Source of the DNA: Edaphobacter aggregans DSM 19364
GTDB taxonomy: Bacteria; Acidobacteriota; Terriglobia; Terriglobales; Acidobacteriaceae
Direction: 5' to 3'
DNA: 64,000 nucleotides
Assembly: GCF_000745965.1 (NCBI RefSeq)
Contig: NZ_JQKI01000020.1
Span: 1-64,000, forward strand
Below the pieces are notes generated by a model. That model had not been told where the DNA came from, did no database searches, and saw only the letters and a list, made by a program, of their open reading frames with translations. Positions 8,908 to 19,063 of this stretch are shown one piece after another. The translations under genes and the position numbers were made by a program. The first letter of the stretch is position 1. Every line of letters begins with the position of its first letter.

Positions 8908-9636
8908 CTAGTCCATCGAAAACTTTTCCCCGAGGTAGATGCGCCGCACCTCCGGGTCGCGTCCCAAGTCACCTGGCGTTCCGGTTCGAAAGATCCTGCC
9001 CTCATTAATAATGTATGCCCGGTCCGTCACCGACAGTGTCTCGCGCACATTGTGATCGGTAATCAGGACACCGATGCCACTCTTCTTCAACCCGAAGATA
9101 ATCTCCTGCAGATCCAACACAGCAATCGGATCGATGCCCGAGAACGGCTCATCCAGCAGGATAAAGGCCGGGTCGATCGCGAGGCAGCGCGCAATCTCCA
9201 CGCGACGCCGCTCGCCTCCACTTAAAGCATAACCCCGTGTCTTGCGAACATGCCCGAGGTTCAGTTGTTCGACCAGCTTCTCGGTACGCGTGCGCCGGCT
9301 CTCCCAGCTCAGCTGCTGCGTCTCCAGCACGGCAAGAATATTGTCCTCCACCGTCAGCTTGCGAAACACCGAAGGCTCCTGCGGTAGATAGCTGATCCCG
9401 TAGTTCCGCGCCCGCAAATACATCGGCAGCCGCGTAATATCGTGATCTCCGGCCAGCACACGCCCGGCATCCGGTCTGACCAGACCTACGATCATGTAGA
9501 AACTCGTCGTCTTGCCGGCGCCGTTCGGGCCCAGCAGCCCCACAACCTCACCCTGTTCGATCTTCAGGCTTACGCCTCGCACCACTTGGCGGCCGCCGTA
9601 CGACTTGCCAATCTCCTCCGTCGATAGCGTCCTCAT
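8908..9636 (-). CDS. lptB: LPS export ABC transporter ATPase LptB
   Basis: Cytoplasmic ATPase of the LptB2FG extractor that pulls lipopolysaccharide from the inner membrane into the Lpt bridge. Walker A is [12 protein letters not shown], the signature is [10 protein letters not shown], and Walker B is [13 protein letters not shown]; the 242-residue length is typical. The ATG overlaps the stop of the upstream lptC/lptA-like gene (ATGA), pointing to coupled translation. The genes for LptF and LptG are not in the window. Confidence 0.95.
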   Translation of the reverse strand: MRTLSTEEIGKSYGGRQVVRGVSLKIEQGEVVGLLGPNGAGKTTSFYMIVGLVRPDAGRVLAGDHDITRLPMYLRARNYGISYLPQEPSVFRKLTVEDNILAVLETQQLSWESRRTRTEKLVEQLNLGHVRKTRGYALSGGERRRVEIARCLAIDPAFILLDEPFSGIDPIAVLDLQEIIFGLKKSGIGVLITDHNVRETLSVTDRAYIINEGRIFRTGTPGDLGRDPEVRRIYLGEKFSMD

Positions 9637-12203
9637 CTTTCTCTCTTCACCCGCGTCTCCGTGCGAACCCTCTGCCCCGCACCGCTCCCTTCTCCATTAG
9701 AAATCACGACGCTCTCGTCCTGCGCGCGGAATCGCAGCTCCGCACCAGTCACAGTACCCCGCGTGTCATCCATCACCCGCGGAGGCGCAGCCTGCGTCCC
9801 CGTCAGCACAAAGAGGCCATCGCTGGCTGTATATGCCAGCTGCTCACCCGTCGCGCGTCTTCCCGGCTGCTCGATCTCGAGGGCGCCGCTCATCACGACA
9901 CGCTCCACGCTACCGCCCAGAAAGCCCGCTCCCGCTTCGCCCGCCGCGTTCTTCACTCCCGCCTTCGCCTGAGATCCCTCGAGATACGCCGTCGCCTGCT
10001 GGCCACGCATTACGCCATCCGCGCTCTCAACCTTTACGCCTCCCGTAAACTCCGCGACCCTCGTCTCGTCGGAGTACACCATCTCGCGGCTCGCAATACG
10101 CACAACAGCCGGGCCGCGCAGCGCTGCGGCGCCTCCCTTGGGCGAATCACCGGGCTTAGCCCCATCCTGATCTTTACCTGCATTCGGCCCACGCGCACTC
10201 GCCAGCACGGCGTGCACCGGCATCGCTGTGCCGCTCCTGTCACCTCTGGCCACCAGCCGCCGCTGTTTCTGTGTGAACTCGAGCGTTGGAGCCTCCACCT
10301 GCGAGCCGCCTTGCCACAGCCTCGCCGGCCTGCCCGCAGCGCCGTAAAAGATCGCCGTATCGCTGGCCTTCTTCAGCTCCGCACGCTCCGCAAGCACATG
10401 CACCATCTCTCCCTGAGCTGCCTGCCGATAACTCGCCTTCAGGGAGCCGTCGATGGTTTCGTCTCCCGTCTTCTGATCCACCACCACGCGATCGGCCCAC
10501 ATCGTTCCGCTCGCGTTCGACATCTCCACTCCGCCGCTCAGGCTCATGGTCTGCGCATCGCCGTCGTAGATCGCCTTCGTCCCCGTAGCTTTGTCCGTCT
10601 GCACGCCAACGGCGGCTCCGGGCTGCGCCGCGCTCTTACGCGTCAGCACCACATGGCCCTGTTGCACTGCGGACGCAATCGCATCCCCGCCGGCGAATCC
10701 CGCGCCCGCCACCGTGGCCTTCTGTGGCTGCTTCCCAGCTGTAGCTCGAAAGCGGACGTCCAGGGAATCGCCTGAGCTCGTCTCCACCACTCCCGACTCG
10801 CTCACCTGTTCGAGAGTCGTCCGCCCCACTCCCTTCACCTCATCCAGCCGCCGCCGCCCGCTCAACGGAACGAAGCGCGCCAGCAACACATCGCCGCTCA
10901 TCACACTCGTGCGCGAACCCTTGCCGTCCTTGCCTGCATCCGTCACCTTCAACCGGGCGTCGCCGCTCGCCTTCGCATCTCGGGGCGTCGCTCGTCCCGC
11001 CGCATCGACCATCATCCCCATCTCCACCGTAGTCGCGCTCAACTCCCGCTCGCTCGACGCATTCGCAGTTGCGCCCGCTGGGCGCAGGTTCTCATTCAGA
11101 TGCACCCCGCCGTCCAGAACCACCTTCTCCGCATGGCCTGCCTTATCAAACATCACCCTCGCCTCGATGGCCTCGCCTCGGGCCTGCCGCGCCGGATCAT
11201 CGGCCAAATACCTCACCTGCCCCGTCATGCGCATCGACTGCGGCTTGCTCGTCGCGCCCAGCAATACCTCGCCGCGCTCCCCTGTCATCTGCGAGCCGTC
11301 GCCGCCCGTCAGCCTCACTCCGCCTTCACCCTCAATCCGCTCGGCCGAACCATCCGCTCGCATCGTAACCGTCGCACGCCGAGCCTCCACCGTCTGCCTG
11401 GCTCCGCCGCCGCTTCCCTCAGCAGGCACCGTCACATACTTCGCCTGAGTCAGCACAGCTCTGCGACTCACCCTGTCCAACTCAGCCCGCGAGGCCGTCA
11501 GCAGCACCGGCTGCCCCTTCTCCAGCCCGCTCACCTTCACTGCCGACTGCAGCGTAAGAATCCCCGTATCGGCGTCGTACTCCGCGCCCTTCGCGTGACC
11601 GTTCAGCCCGTTGTATTCAAACTCAATGTCTTCCTCTGTGGCCGCAACTCCCAGCTTCTCCAGGTAGACTAGGCCGCTCGTCTTCACGTGAATCAGCCGC
11701 GCATCTCCCTTACCTGCCTCATGCTGATCCTGCGCGCCGCTCGTCTCGGCCTTCAGATCCTTACCCGCCGCATAGTCCATCTTTCCCGAAGCATCCGCAG
11801 CCATCGGAGCCTCGAGATCCAGATGAACCTCCCCCGTCGCCCGCACGATGCCCTGCACCTGGTCGAGGTCAAACTCCTTGCCGTAGATCCGGTCCACACG
11901 GTCTCCCCGCGTCGGGCCGTTGCCGTACACCGCGATCCCCACGTCGTGCAGCGTGTACTTGCCGTCCTTATGCTGAATCGCCTTCGCCGCGTGCACCGTG
12001 AAGACAGTACGCCCCTTCACCGTCTGCGACCAGGTAAACGCATTTGTCTCCTGCCGGATGTCCGCGCCAAGCTTCTTCGGAAGCTCTGTCAAGAACCGAT
12101 GCGTCCGATAGTGCGCGTAGCCGAGAAAGCCGGCGATAACCAGCACCAGCAGGACTGCGCCCGCCAGCAACCACCGCCTCAGCCTCTCTACCGAAACACG
12201 CAT
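9633..12203 (-). CDS. giant LptC/LptA-like periplasmic LPS transport protein
   Basis: A membrane-anchored periplasmic protein of 856 residues. One hydrophobic segment (about residues 11-30) is followed by an LptC-like region (to about 140) and then several OstA/LptA-like stretches of beta-strand character, for example around [19 protein letters not shown] and near the C-terminus [16 protein letters not shown]. Typical LptC and LptA are each about 180-190 residues and come from separate genes; here a single gene stands directly upstream of lptB and overlaps it by four bases. I infer it may replace both as one covalent bridge. The linkers are Ala/Gly/Lys-rich. The LptC/OstA family call is firm at both ends, the internal count of repeats is not. 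Confidence 0.8.
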   Translation of the reverse strand: MRVSVERLRRWLLAGAVLLVLVIAGFLGYAHYRTHRFLTELPKKLGADIRQETNAFTWSQTVKGRTVFTVHAAKAIQHKDGKYTLHDVGIAVYGNGPTRGDRVDRIYGKEFDLDQVQGIVRATGEVHLDLEAPMAADASGKMDYAAGKDLKAETSGAQDQHEAGKGDARLIHVKTSGLVYLEKLGVAATEEDIEFEYNGLNGHAKGAEYDADTGILTLQSAVKVSGLEKGQPVLLTASRAELDRVSRRAVLTQAKYVTVPAEGSGGGARQTVEARRATVTMRADGSAERIEGEGGVRLTGGDGSQMTGERGEVLLGATSKPQSMRMTGQVRYLADDPARQARGEAIEARVMFDKAGHAEKVVLDGGVHLNENLRPAGATANASSERELSATTVEMGMMVDAAGRATPRDAKASGDARLKVTDAGKDGKGSRTSVMSGDVLLARFVPLSGRRRLDEVKGVGRTTLEQVSESGVVETSSGDSLDVRFRATAGKQPQKATVAGAGFAGGDAIASAVQQGHVVLTRKSAAQPGAAVGVQTDKATGTKAIYDGDAQTMSLSGGVEMSNASGTMWADRVVVDQKTGDETIDGSLKASYRQAAQGEMVHVLAERAELKKASDTAIFYGAAGRPARLWQGGSQVEAPTLEFTQKQRRLVARGDRSGTAMPVHAVLASARGPNAGKDQDGAKPGDSPKGGAAALRGPAVVRIASREMVYSDETRVAEFTGGVKVESADGVMRGQQATAYLEGSQAKAGVKNAAGEAGAGFLGGSVERVVMSGALEIEQPGRRATGEQLAYTASDGLFVLTGTQAAPPRVMDDTRGTVTGAELRFRAQDESVVISNGEGSGAGQRVRTETRVKRER

Positions 12204-12278
12204 CGTGAGCCTATCCCTACTATCTTCTCATCCATCGGCGACAAAACCATGCCACCGACCGGCCTGTACACTATCCCC

Positions 12279-12944
12279 ATGGCCGACCAGCTCTACCTCA
12301 GCCTCTGGTTCCCGAACTTCCGCTTTGACACGCTGCCGGCCGCGCTCGTCTCCGTGCTGCGACAGTTCGCCCTCATCAGCGGGTCTGGATCCGCAGAGGT
12401 CCGGCGCGTCGCCGCCGCCACCGTCTATCCCATCAGCTTCAACGAGGCGCCCGCCTACCAGCGCATCTACGTCAATGACGACCGCGCCCAATCCACCGAG
12501 GACTCCATCATCGAAAACGCCGTTGCCGAGGCCACAGAACAACTCCACGACGACATGGCCTACGAGTTCGAGATGAAGTGGAACCTCTGGCGCCCCGAGC
12601 CCGGCTCCGCTCCCTCCTCCGAGGCCGCGCTCGACACCCTCTGGCGCCCGCAGCCCTCCACCGTCAAGGTCATCGGCTTCGGTCCCCAGTTTGACCAGGC
12701 CACCTACGAGCAGAACGGACACATCCGCATCGACTTCGGCCTCGACACGCCATGGGTCATGGACGAGGACGACGAAGCCCTCGACGAAGAAGCGCAAAAA
12801 CACATCCAGCAGAACGTCGAGATGCTGCTCGCCTTCACCCTCTCGGTCGAGAAGAACTCCGGAATCTCCAGCCGCCTGCTCTGGACCGAGTCCGGTGAGC
12901 CGCTGGCCGAAAAGCTCATCGCCCGCCTGCAACGGCTCAACTAA
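12279..12944 (+). CDS. conserved-looking hypothetical protein
   Basis: Not recognised. A soluble 221-residue protein with an acidic C-terminal half, no signal peptide and no membrane segment; it contains DTLWRPQPSTVKVIGFGPQFD and a helical end rich in Glu/Leu. Start choice is between ATG 12249 and ATG 12279; neither has a clear ribosome binding site, and I prefer 12279 (MADQLYLSLWFPNFRF). Codon usage with strong G/C in third positions supports it as real. It is divergent from the LPS-export operon and overlaps the end of the convergent DUF1275 gene by eight bases. Confidence 0.75.
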   Translation: MADQLYLSLWFPNFRFDTLPAALVSVLRQFALISGSGSAEVRRVAAATVYPISFNEAPAYQRIYVNDDRAQSTEDSIIENAVAEATEQLHDDMAYEFEMKWNLWRPEPGSAPSSEAALDTLWRPQPSTVKVIGFGPQFDQATYEQNGHIRIDFGLDTPWVMDEDDEALDEEAQKHIQQNVEMLLAFTLSVEKNSGISSRLLWTESGEPLAEKLIARLQRLN

Positions 12945-13665
12945 CCGCCACAGCAACGGCTCTCGGACGCACCCGCACCGCCACAATCCCCAGCAGCACA
13001 ACGTCAATCCACAATGCACGGTTTCCCAGCGGCATCGTCACGATGCCACCGGCCGCCGCACCGGCAAAAAAAGCAAAGCAGATCACGCCAAAGTCCCACG
13101 TGGCGCTCCGCGCCTCGCCGCCGCCGCCCGCAAAGAGCCACGCAAAACAGCTCTCTGCAAACGTCCTCAGATTTCCCGTCGTATACGTTGAGTTGAAGCT
13201 TCGCCCATTCACCCTGCGAAAGCTCTCCACCTGTATCGAGGCCACAAAGGCGATCGACGTCGTAAACCACATATCCCGCGTGCCCTCCGGCAGAAGCGCG
13301 AGCGCCGACAAAGAAGCAATCTGAATCAGCAACGACGCCAGGTGAGGATGACGAAGCAGCCGCGCCATCGCAGGCGTCTCCAGCGTCTTGGCAACCGCGA
13401 CGCCCAGCACAAACATCAGGATGGGCGGCAGGTGCCGCAGCCCGCTCCCCACCGCCCCGGAAAAACAGTTGATCCCCAACAGCACGACGTTGCCTGTCAT
13501 CGCATTGGCGAACACATGCCCGTGGCCTACATAGGTGAAGCCGTCAAGAAAGCCCCCGCCCATGGCAAGCAGTGCGCTGTTCGCCAGTTGGGAGGCAGCC
13601 TGATCCGTGCTGTCGCCCTCAGCCCATCGCTCCGCCTCCGTTCCCCGCGCTGATTTCGCGTCCAT
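12937..13665 (-). CDS. DUF1275/YoaK-family membrane protein
   Basis: Integral membrane protein of the DUF1275 (YoaK) family, whose function is not established. The N-terminal family segment is visible in GGFLDGFTYVGHGHVFANAMTGN, followed by about six hydrophobic helices; the total is 242 residues. The start ATG at 13665 follows AAGGAG at good spacing; a longer frame reaches 13890 but its extra residues are not hydrophobic or conserved-looking. The last eight bases overlap the convergent hypothetical gene. Confidence 0.85.
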   Translation of the reverse strand: MDAKSARGTEAERWAEGDSTDQAASQLANSALLAMGGGFLDGFTYVGHGHVFANAMTGNVVLLGINCFSGAVGSGLRHLPPILMFVLGVAVAKTLETPAMARLLRHPHLASLLIQIASLSALALLPEGTRDMWFTTSIAFVASIQVESFRRVNGRSFNSTYTTGNLRTFAESCFAWLFAGGGGEARSATWDFGVICFAFFAGAAAGGIVTMPLGNRALWIDVVLLGIVAVRVRPRAVAVAVS

Positions 13666-13862
13666 CTCGTCATGACTCCTTCTTGTGCAGAATGCTCCAC
13701 TGCCCCCTGGAAAGCAAAGGCGACCCGCAATTCCAATCATCCCAAGGGCCCCTCTTCCACGCTCGACCAATACGGCCTTTTTATGACTGCGATACGCACT
13801 CTTTATGAGCGCGGTGCTGAGATAAAGAACGTCGGCGGACCAACGCCGCCTGGGAGACTCCG

Positions 13863-14087
13863 TTGAAGACCTTTCGCACGCGCAGACCACTCCTCGTAAA
13901 GGCGAAGCAATGCAGCCACACCACCGTTCTCTTCACCGATGTCGGAGAGCGCAAAGCTCTCCCCGGCGACTGGATCATCGAAGGCGAAAATCACGAGCGC
14001 TACATCGTAGATAACGCCTTCTTTCAGCGAACCTTCGCTCCTGTGTGCGGCGAACCCGTGACCGAAGGGCGAAACTACGGGAGTTGA
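13863..14087 (+). CDS. small hypothetical protein
   Basis: A basic 74-residue soluble protein starting at TTG 13863, with GGGAGA just upstream. It contains the compact segment LPGDWIIEGENHERYIVDNAFF, which looks like a small beta-rich domain with two turn-forming PGDW and GEN motifs. Family unknown to me. It lies alone, divergent from the DUF1275 gene, with about 150 non-coding bases after it. Confidence 0.6.
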   Translation: MKTFRTRRPLLVKAKQCSHTTVLFTDVGERKALPGDWIIEGENHERYIVDNAFFQRTFAPVCGEPVTEGRNYGS

Positions 14088-14241
14088 TCTCGCCCTCGGT
14101 CTTCCTTATAGTTCTTTCGTGCAATTGCTACCTTGGTTCCCTCCCGCTCAACCTTGTAGCAGGCTGCACGGGAATCAACGTAACTTCGATGCACGAAAAG
14201 AGCTCCTTGCACACTGCATGGCGCTCTGTAAAGGAGAACCC

Positions 14242-14415
14242 ATGACCATTGCAGATCTGAAAACTGCCTTGATGGATCAATCCAACGCCCGCGCCGAAGA
14301 TGGATTCCAGCAGCGCTCCTCGTGGAACTCCTTCTGCGAAGGAATTCTCATCCCGCTAGGCTCCCTCTTTGCCGTCTTTCTCGTAATGGTAGGCCTCATG
14401 CTGATCCACAGCTAG
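14242..14415 (+). CDS. small membrane protein (57 residues)
   Basis: Preceded by a strong AAGGAG six bases before the ATG. The first 37 residues are soluble and polar; the C-terminal end is one membrane helix (about residues 35-55, LIPLGSLFAVFLVMVGLMLI), so it is likely a tail-anchored peptide. It ends 15 bases before the 3' end of the convergent glyS. Function unknown. Confidence 0.65.
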   Translation: MTIADLKTALMDQSNARAEDGFQQRSSWNSFCEGILIPLGSLFAVFLVMVGLMLIHS

Positions 14416-14430
14416 CTGCACGCGCTGAAT

Positions 14431-16539
14431 TCAGCCAGCCACCACGATCTCCGAGAAGTCCGCGATACCGGAGAAGCTCTTCACGATCGACGCCAGCAGC
14501 GCCAGCCTGCTTCTGCGCACCTCCGCATCCGGGTCCATCACCATCACCTGGTCAAAGAAACCATCGACCTGCGGGCGCAGTGTAGCCACCGCCTCGAGAG
14601 CTGCAACATACTCATGCCCCTCGCTCAGCGTATCGACCTTGCCGCCTAGCACCGCAGCCGCCTCGGCCAGCGCTCCTTGCGCGGGATGAACATTCTTCGC
14701 CGCGACTGGCGCTGAGTCGATCGACTCGCCCTTCTCCTTCGCCTGCGACAGAATGTTCTTCATCCGCTTGAACGCCGCGCTCACCGCCTCGAAGTCAGCC
14801 GAGCCACGCACCGCGCTCACCGCCTCCGCACGAGCCACGGCATCGCGCACATCGTCGCTTCCCGCCGCCAGCACGGCCGCCACCACATCGTAGGCCTGCC
14901 CCTTCGCCTCACGCAGGTAGAACTCCAGCCGCTCCACCAGGAACGCGCGGATCTTCGCCTCAACCGCCTCGTTCGCCGTCGCGCGCCCGGCGACCTCGCT
15001 CAGCGTCAAGGGAAGCGCAGGCGCACGCTCCGCCAGAATCTTCACGATGCCGTTCGCCGCGCGACGCAGCGCAAACGGATCCTTCGATCCCGTCGGCTCC
15101 ATCCCCAACCCGAACATTCCCGCAATCGTGTCCGCCTTGTCCGCAATCGACAACAGCGCGCCCTCAACCGTACGCGGAACCGCGTCTTCCATCGACTCCG
15201 GCAGATACTGGTCGTAGATCGCATCCGCGGCAGCAGCCGCAACGCCCTGCGCCTTCGCGTACAGCCCGCCGACAATTCCCTGCAGCTCCGTAAACTCCTT
15301 CACCAGCTCCGTCGTCAGGTCTGTCTTCGCCAGCGTCGCCGCCTCGTCCAGCGCAACCGCATCCACCGTCACTCCGCGAGCGATCCCTATCTCCGCCAGC
15401 CCCAGGGCCAGCTCCCGCACCCGCGTCGACTTCGCCGCATAGCTGCCCAGCTCCTTCTGGAACGTGACATTCTCGAGCAGCTTCACCCGCTCCTTCAACG
15501 TCGCGCGCTGATCGAACTCCCAGAAGAAACGCGCATCGTTGAAACGCGCCCGCAGCACCCTCTCGTTCCCATGTCGAATCACTGCAAGGCCCTGCGCGTC
15601 TGCCTCCGTATTCAAAACCGCCAGGAAGTGAGCAGCCAGTTTGCCCGCCTTGTCCTCCACCGCCAGGTACTTCTGGTGATCGCGCATCACGGTCACCAGC
15701 ACCTCCTCCGGCAGAGCAAGATACTGCGGCTCGAAGCTGCCGAGGATTACCGACCGATCCGACGCCCACTCCGTCAGGTGCGTCAGCGTGTCAACCAGCC
15801 CATGATCCTCGCGCCACCGCGCACCCTCCACCGTCCTCGTCACGCGATCCAGCGCCTTGCGAATCCTCTGCCGCCGAGTCTCTACATCGGCAATCACATG
15901 CGCACCCAGCAGCGCCTCCTCGTACTTCGCCGGAGCCTCCAGCCTGATCGCCGCATCGCCAAACAGCACGCGATGCCCATACGTCACCGCGCCCGCTGTC
16001 TTGCCGCCGAACGCCACCGGCACCACCTGCTCGCCCAGCAGCGCCATCATCCACCGCACTGGCCGTACAAACCGCTCCGGCTTGCCCGCCCGCCAGTACA
16101 TGTTCTTCGCCCAGTAGATGCCCGCCAGCTCCTTCGGCATCTCTTCTCCGATAACGTCAACGGTCTTTCGGGCTGGAGTGTAGGAAAGTGCCTGTAGATA
16201 CTCGCCCTTTGCAGTTTGCACCTTTCGCAACTCGCTTACATCGACACCGACCTTTTTAGCGAACGACATTGCAGCAGGAGTCGGCTGCCCGTCACGATAA
16301 GCAACTTTCGTCGAAGGACCCAACGTCTCCACTTGAAGTGGATTCTGGTTTTCTTCCACATCACTCACCAGAACCGCCAACCTTCGCGGGGTTGAGTAAC
16401 TCTTCACACTTCCCTTGGCAAACAAAAGTCGTTCACGGCGGAGCATATCCACCACGCGCCGCTTCAGCTCCGCCTCGGCCCGTGCGATCATCCGCGCCGG
16501 AACCTCCTCCAGCCCAATCTCGAAAAGAAAATCCGCCAT
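14431..16539 (-). CDS. glyS: glycyl-tRNA synthetase beta subunit
   Basis: Beta chain of the alpha2-beta2 glycyl-tRNA synthetase; it binds tRNA-Gly and is needed for charging. The 702-residue protein begins with the family start ADFLFEIGLEEVPARM and contains the HD-type middle region and the C-terminal anticodon-binding domain (ending VKSFSGIADFSEIVV). The ATG at 16539 follows AGAGAG; a GTG one codon earlier is also possible. It is 12 bases downstream of glyQ, so the two subunits are cotranscribed. Confidence 0.96.
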   Translation of the reverse strand: MADFLFEIGLEEVPARMIARAEAELKRRVVDMLRRERLLFAKGSVKSYSTPRRLAVLVSDVEENQNPLQVETLGPSTKVAYRDGQPTPAAMSFAKKVGVDVSELRKVQTAKGEYLQALSYTPARKTVDVIGEEMPKELAGIYWAKNMYWRAGKPERFVRPVRWMMALLGEQVVPVAFGGKTAGAVTYGHRVLFGDAAIRLEAPAKYEEALLGAHVIADVETRRQRIRKALDRVTRTVEGARWREDHGLVDTLTHLTEWASDRSVILGSFEPQYLALPEEVLVTVMRDHQKYLAVEDKAGKLAAHFLAVLNTEADAQGLAVIRHGNERVLRARFNDARFFWEFDQRATLKERVKLLENVTFQKELGSYAAKSTRVRELALGLAEIGIARGVTVDAVALDEAATLAKTDLTTELVKEFTELQGIVGGLYAKAQGVAAAAADAIYDQYLPESMEDAVPRTVEGALLSIADKADTIAGMFGLGMEPTGSKDPFALRRAANGIVKILAERAPALPLTLSEVAGRATANEAVEAKIRAFLVERLEFYLREAKGQAYDVVAAVLAAGSDDVRDAVARAEAVSAVRGSADFEAVSAAFKRMKNILSQAKEKGESIDSAPVAAKNVHPAQGALAEAAAVLGGKVDTLSEGHEYVAALEAVATLRPQVDGFFDQVMVMDPDAEVRRSRLALLASIVKSFSGIADFSEIVVAG

Positions 16540-16550
16540 CACACTCTCTC

Positions 16551-17540
16551 TTACGCGTTCGCTGACTCGCTGACTTGCTGACTCGCCGACTCGCTGGCTT
16601 GCTCACCCAGCAGTTCTCCCTGCCGCGCATACGCCTTCGCCACACCAATCACCAGCGCACGAATCCGCGCCATCACGCCCACGCGCTCCGTCACCGAGAT
16701 CGCGCCCCGCGCATCCAGCAGATTGAAGACATGCGAGCACTTCAGCGCCAGCTCATACGCTCCCAGCACCGGAAACCTCTTCAGCGCCAACGCATCCATC
16801 TTCTCCATTCCCTTCGCACGCTCCAGCAGGTCCAGGCACTCCGCCTCATACAGCATCAAATGCTCCCAGAGCTTCGGAACCTCCGCATAGTCGAAGCTGT
16901 ACGCCGAGAACTGCTCCTCCTCGGCCAGCCGCATCTCGCCATACGTCACCTTGCGGCCTGTGTCCGGCTCCACGGCCCAAACGATGTCGTAGATCGAGTC
17001 CACATCCTGCAGGAACCCCGCAATCCGCTCCAGCCCGTAAGTGATCTCGCCGCAGATCGGCTCCAGGTCCATCCCGCCACACTGCTGAAAGTACGTGAAC
17101 TGCGTAATCTCGAGGCCATCCAGCATCACCTGCCAGCCCACGCCCCACGCGCCGCCCACCGGCCACTCCCAGTTGTCCTCTTCAAACTTGATATCGTGCT
17201 CGCGCAGGTCGATCCCAATCGCCTCCAGCGACTCCAGATACAGCTCCTGGATCCGCTCCGGCGGCGGTTTCAGAATCACCTGCAGCTGCGTATGCCGAAA
17301 CAGCCGATTCGGATTCTCGCCATAGCGCCCATCCGCTGGCCGTCGCGAGGGCTGCGCATACGCAATCCTCACCGGCTTCGGCCCCAGCACACGCAAAAAC
17401 GTGTCCGGAGACATCGTCCCCGCGCCCACCTCAACGTCATAAGGCTGCTGCAGCACACACCCCTGCTCCGCCCAGAACCGCTGCAGGCGGAACAAAAGTT
17501 CCTGAAACGTCAGTGCTTTTTTCTCGCTCGTCGCTGGCAT
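16551..17540 (-). CDS. glyQ: glycyl-tRNA synthetase alpha subunit
   Basis: Catalytic alpha chain of the glycyl-tRNA synthetase; activates glycine with ATP. Family motifs are clear ([18 protein letters not shown] at the start; [37 protein letters not shown]). At 329 residues it is about 20-30 longer than usual. The extra residues are the tail [15 protein letters not shown], encoded by an octamer DNA repeat (see 16558-16606), so the C-terminus looks like a repeat addition and not part of the enzyme fold. Confidence 0.96.
   Translation of the reverse strand: MPATSEKKALTFQELLFRLQRFWAEQGCVLQQPYDVEVGAGTMSPDTFLRVLGPKPVRIAYAQPSRRPADGRYGENPNRLFRHTQLQVILKPPPERIQELYLESLEAIGIDLREHDIKFEEDNWEWPVGGAWGVGWQVMLDGLEITQFTYFQQCGGMDLEPICGEITYGLERIAGFLQDVDSIYDIVWAVEPDTGRKVTYGEMRLAEEEQFSAYSFDYAEVPKLWEHLMLYEAECLDLLERAKGMEKMDALALKRFPVLGAYELALKCSHVFNLLDARGAISVTERVGVMARIRALVIGVAKAYARQGELLGEQASESASQQVSESANA
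16558..16606. repeat. octamer repeat (CTGACTCG) at the 3' end of glyQ
   Basis: On the plus strand CTGACTCG, CTGACTTG, CTGACTCG, CCGACTCG and CTGGCTTG follow each other, an eight-base period of about five to six units inside the last codons of glyQ. Three units make eight codons, so the frame stays open when units are gained in threes. The same repeat, identical over 22 bases, is found in the 3' end of moaE at 22419-22476. Confidence 0.8.
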
Positions 17541-17740
17541 TCTTCCCTATACTCTTCCCGGTTGCATCATTCTAAATGCTGTTCTGGTTGCGAGGCTGCC
17601 GGAACGAGAACTCAATGCAACCATCGAGGCAAAACAATAGCCCGCCCGTTCACTTGGCACTCTGTGAATTCACCGCCGCCATCCAGACCGCCCGCTTCTG
17701 CGTACTCATATGGGTCAAATCCACAGCATGGACGTGAATC

Positions 17741-19051
17741 ATGGCAAGACTCGGAGCGTTCTGCTTTCCCGGCACTGGACACATCAATCCGCTCATGGCG
17801 CTCGCGAAAGAACTCGAGCGCCGCAGTCACAAGGTCATCGTCTTCGGCATTGCCGACACCGAGGAACGCATCCGCGCCGCCGGCATCGAGTTCCGCCTCG
17901 TTGGCGCCGACGACTATCCCCTCGGTACCCTCCGTCTGCTCGACCAACGCCTCGGCCAGCTCAGCGGCCTCGCCACCTTCCGCTTCACCGTCGAGCGAGT
18001 CCGAAATACCGCCAGCATGCTCCTCCGCGACGGCCCCGCGGCCGTCCGAGCGGCCAACCTGGACGCCATGCTCATTGACGAGGCCGACATGGCCGGCAGC
18101 ATCGCCGAGCATCTCGGCCTTCCCTTCATCTCCCTCGCATTCTTTCCCCCGCTCATCCACGACGACCGCATCCCACCCTTCTGCTTCCCTTGGCAGGCTG
18201 GCGCCGGCCCCCTCACCCGTTTGCGCAACCGTCTCGGCATGCGGCTCCTCTATCGAATCGCCTCCCCCATCTACGCAGTCGTCAACCGCCAGCGTCGGCG
18301 GTGGGGTTTGCCCGCTCTTCGCGGAGTCACCGACGCGCTCTCTCCCCTCGCGCAGGTCACTCAGCTTCCCGCAGCGCTCGAGTTCAACATTGGGATCGAC
18401 ATTTCACCGTTGCTCCACTACACCGGTCCGTTCCTTGATAGCGCCCAGCGTCCGCCGATCGACTTTCCTTGGCAACAGCTCGATGGCCGACCTCTCGTCT
18501 ACGCCTCGCTGGGTACCATGCAGAACAACTCCACCGCCATCTTCCGCACCATCGCCCAGGCCTGCGCCCCGCTCGACGCGCAACTCGTCCTCTCCCTCGG
18601 AGGAGGTCTCGACCCAGCCCAGCTCGGGCCGCTCCCTGGCAACCCTATCGTCGTGCCATACGTTCCCCAGTTACAGATCCTTCAGCGGGCAGCCACCGTC
18701 ATTACCCACGCCGGCCTCAACACCGTCCTTGAGTCCCTCACCGAGGGCCTGCCCCTCGTCGCCGTCCCCCAGGGCAACGATCAGCCCGGAGTAGCCGCAC
18801 GCATCGCCGCCTGCGGATCCGGCATCATCGTTCCTTCGCGAAGGCTCACCACCAGCCGCCTCCGCTCCGCCCTCCAATCCGTCCTTCAACAGCCGGAGTA
18901 CCGCGCCGCCGCGCGCCGAATCCAGCGGGCCATGCAGACCATCAATGGCAAGGCTCGGGCCGCCGACATCATCGAAGACGTCCTCCGCATACGCATCGAG
19001 TCAGCCGGGAACACTGCAGCCGGCCCAACTAACCTGCGAGCCGCCTCCTGA
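17741..19051 (+). CDS. GT1-family (MGT/UGT-like) glycosyltransferase
   Basis: Predicted to move a sugar from an NDP-sugar to a small lipophilic acceptor. The N-terminal acceptor domain starts MARLGAFCFPGTGHINPLMALAKEL, with the GHINP acceptor motif, and the C-terminal donor domain has the GT1 signature, here VPYVPQLQILQRAATVITHAGLNTVLESL and, further on, PQGNDQP. The 436-residue length fits macrolide and zeaxanthin glucosyltransferases. No pathway genes for a pigment or macrolide are beside it, so the acceptor is unknown. It stands alone on the plus strand between glyQ and recO. Confidence 0.85.
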   Translation: MARLGAFCFPGTGHINPLMALAKELERRSHKVIVFGIADTEERIRAAGIEFRLVGADDYPLGTLRLLDQRLGQLSGLATFRFTVERVRNTASMLLRDGPAAVRAANLDAMLIDEADMAGSIAEHLGLPFISLAFFPPLIHDDRIPPFCFPWQAGAGPLTRLRNRLGMRLLYRIASPIYAVVNRQRRRWGLPALRGVTDALSPLAQVTQLPAALEFNIGIDISPLLHYTGPFLDSAQRPPIDFPWQQLDGRPLVYASLGTMQNNSTAIFRTIAQACAPLDAQLVLSLGGGLDPAQLGPLPGNPIVVPYVPQLQILQRAATVITHAGLNTVLESLTEGLPLVAVPQGNDQPGVAARIAACGSGIIVPSRRLTTSRLRSALQSVLQQPEYRAAARRIQRAMQTINGKARAADIIEDVLRIRIESAGNTAAGPTNLRAAS

Positions 19052-19063
19052 TCACCGATTCGC

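Noticed and set aside
13666-13890. N-terminal extension of the DUF1275 protein
   Set aside because: The extra residues are not conserved-looking, and the ATG at 13665 has a clear AAGGAG site.
15164-15769. Long Gly/Ala/Arg-rich open frame within glyS
   Set aside because: Alternative-frame shadow of a high-GC gene; glyS itself is unambiguous.
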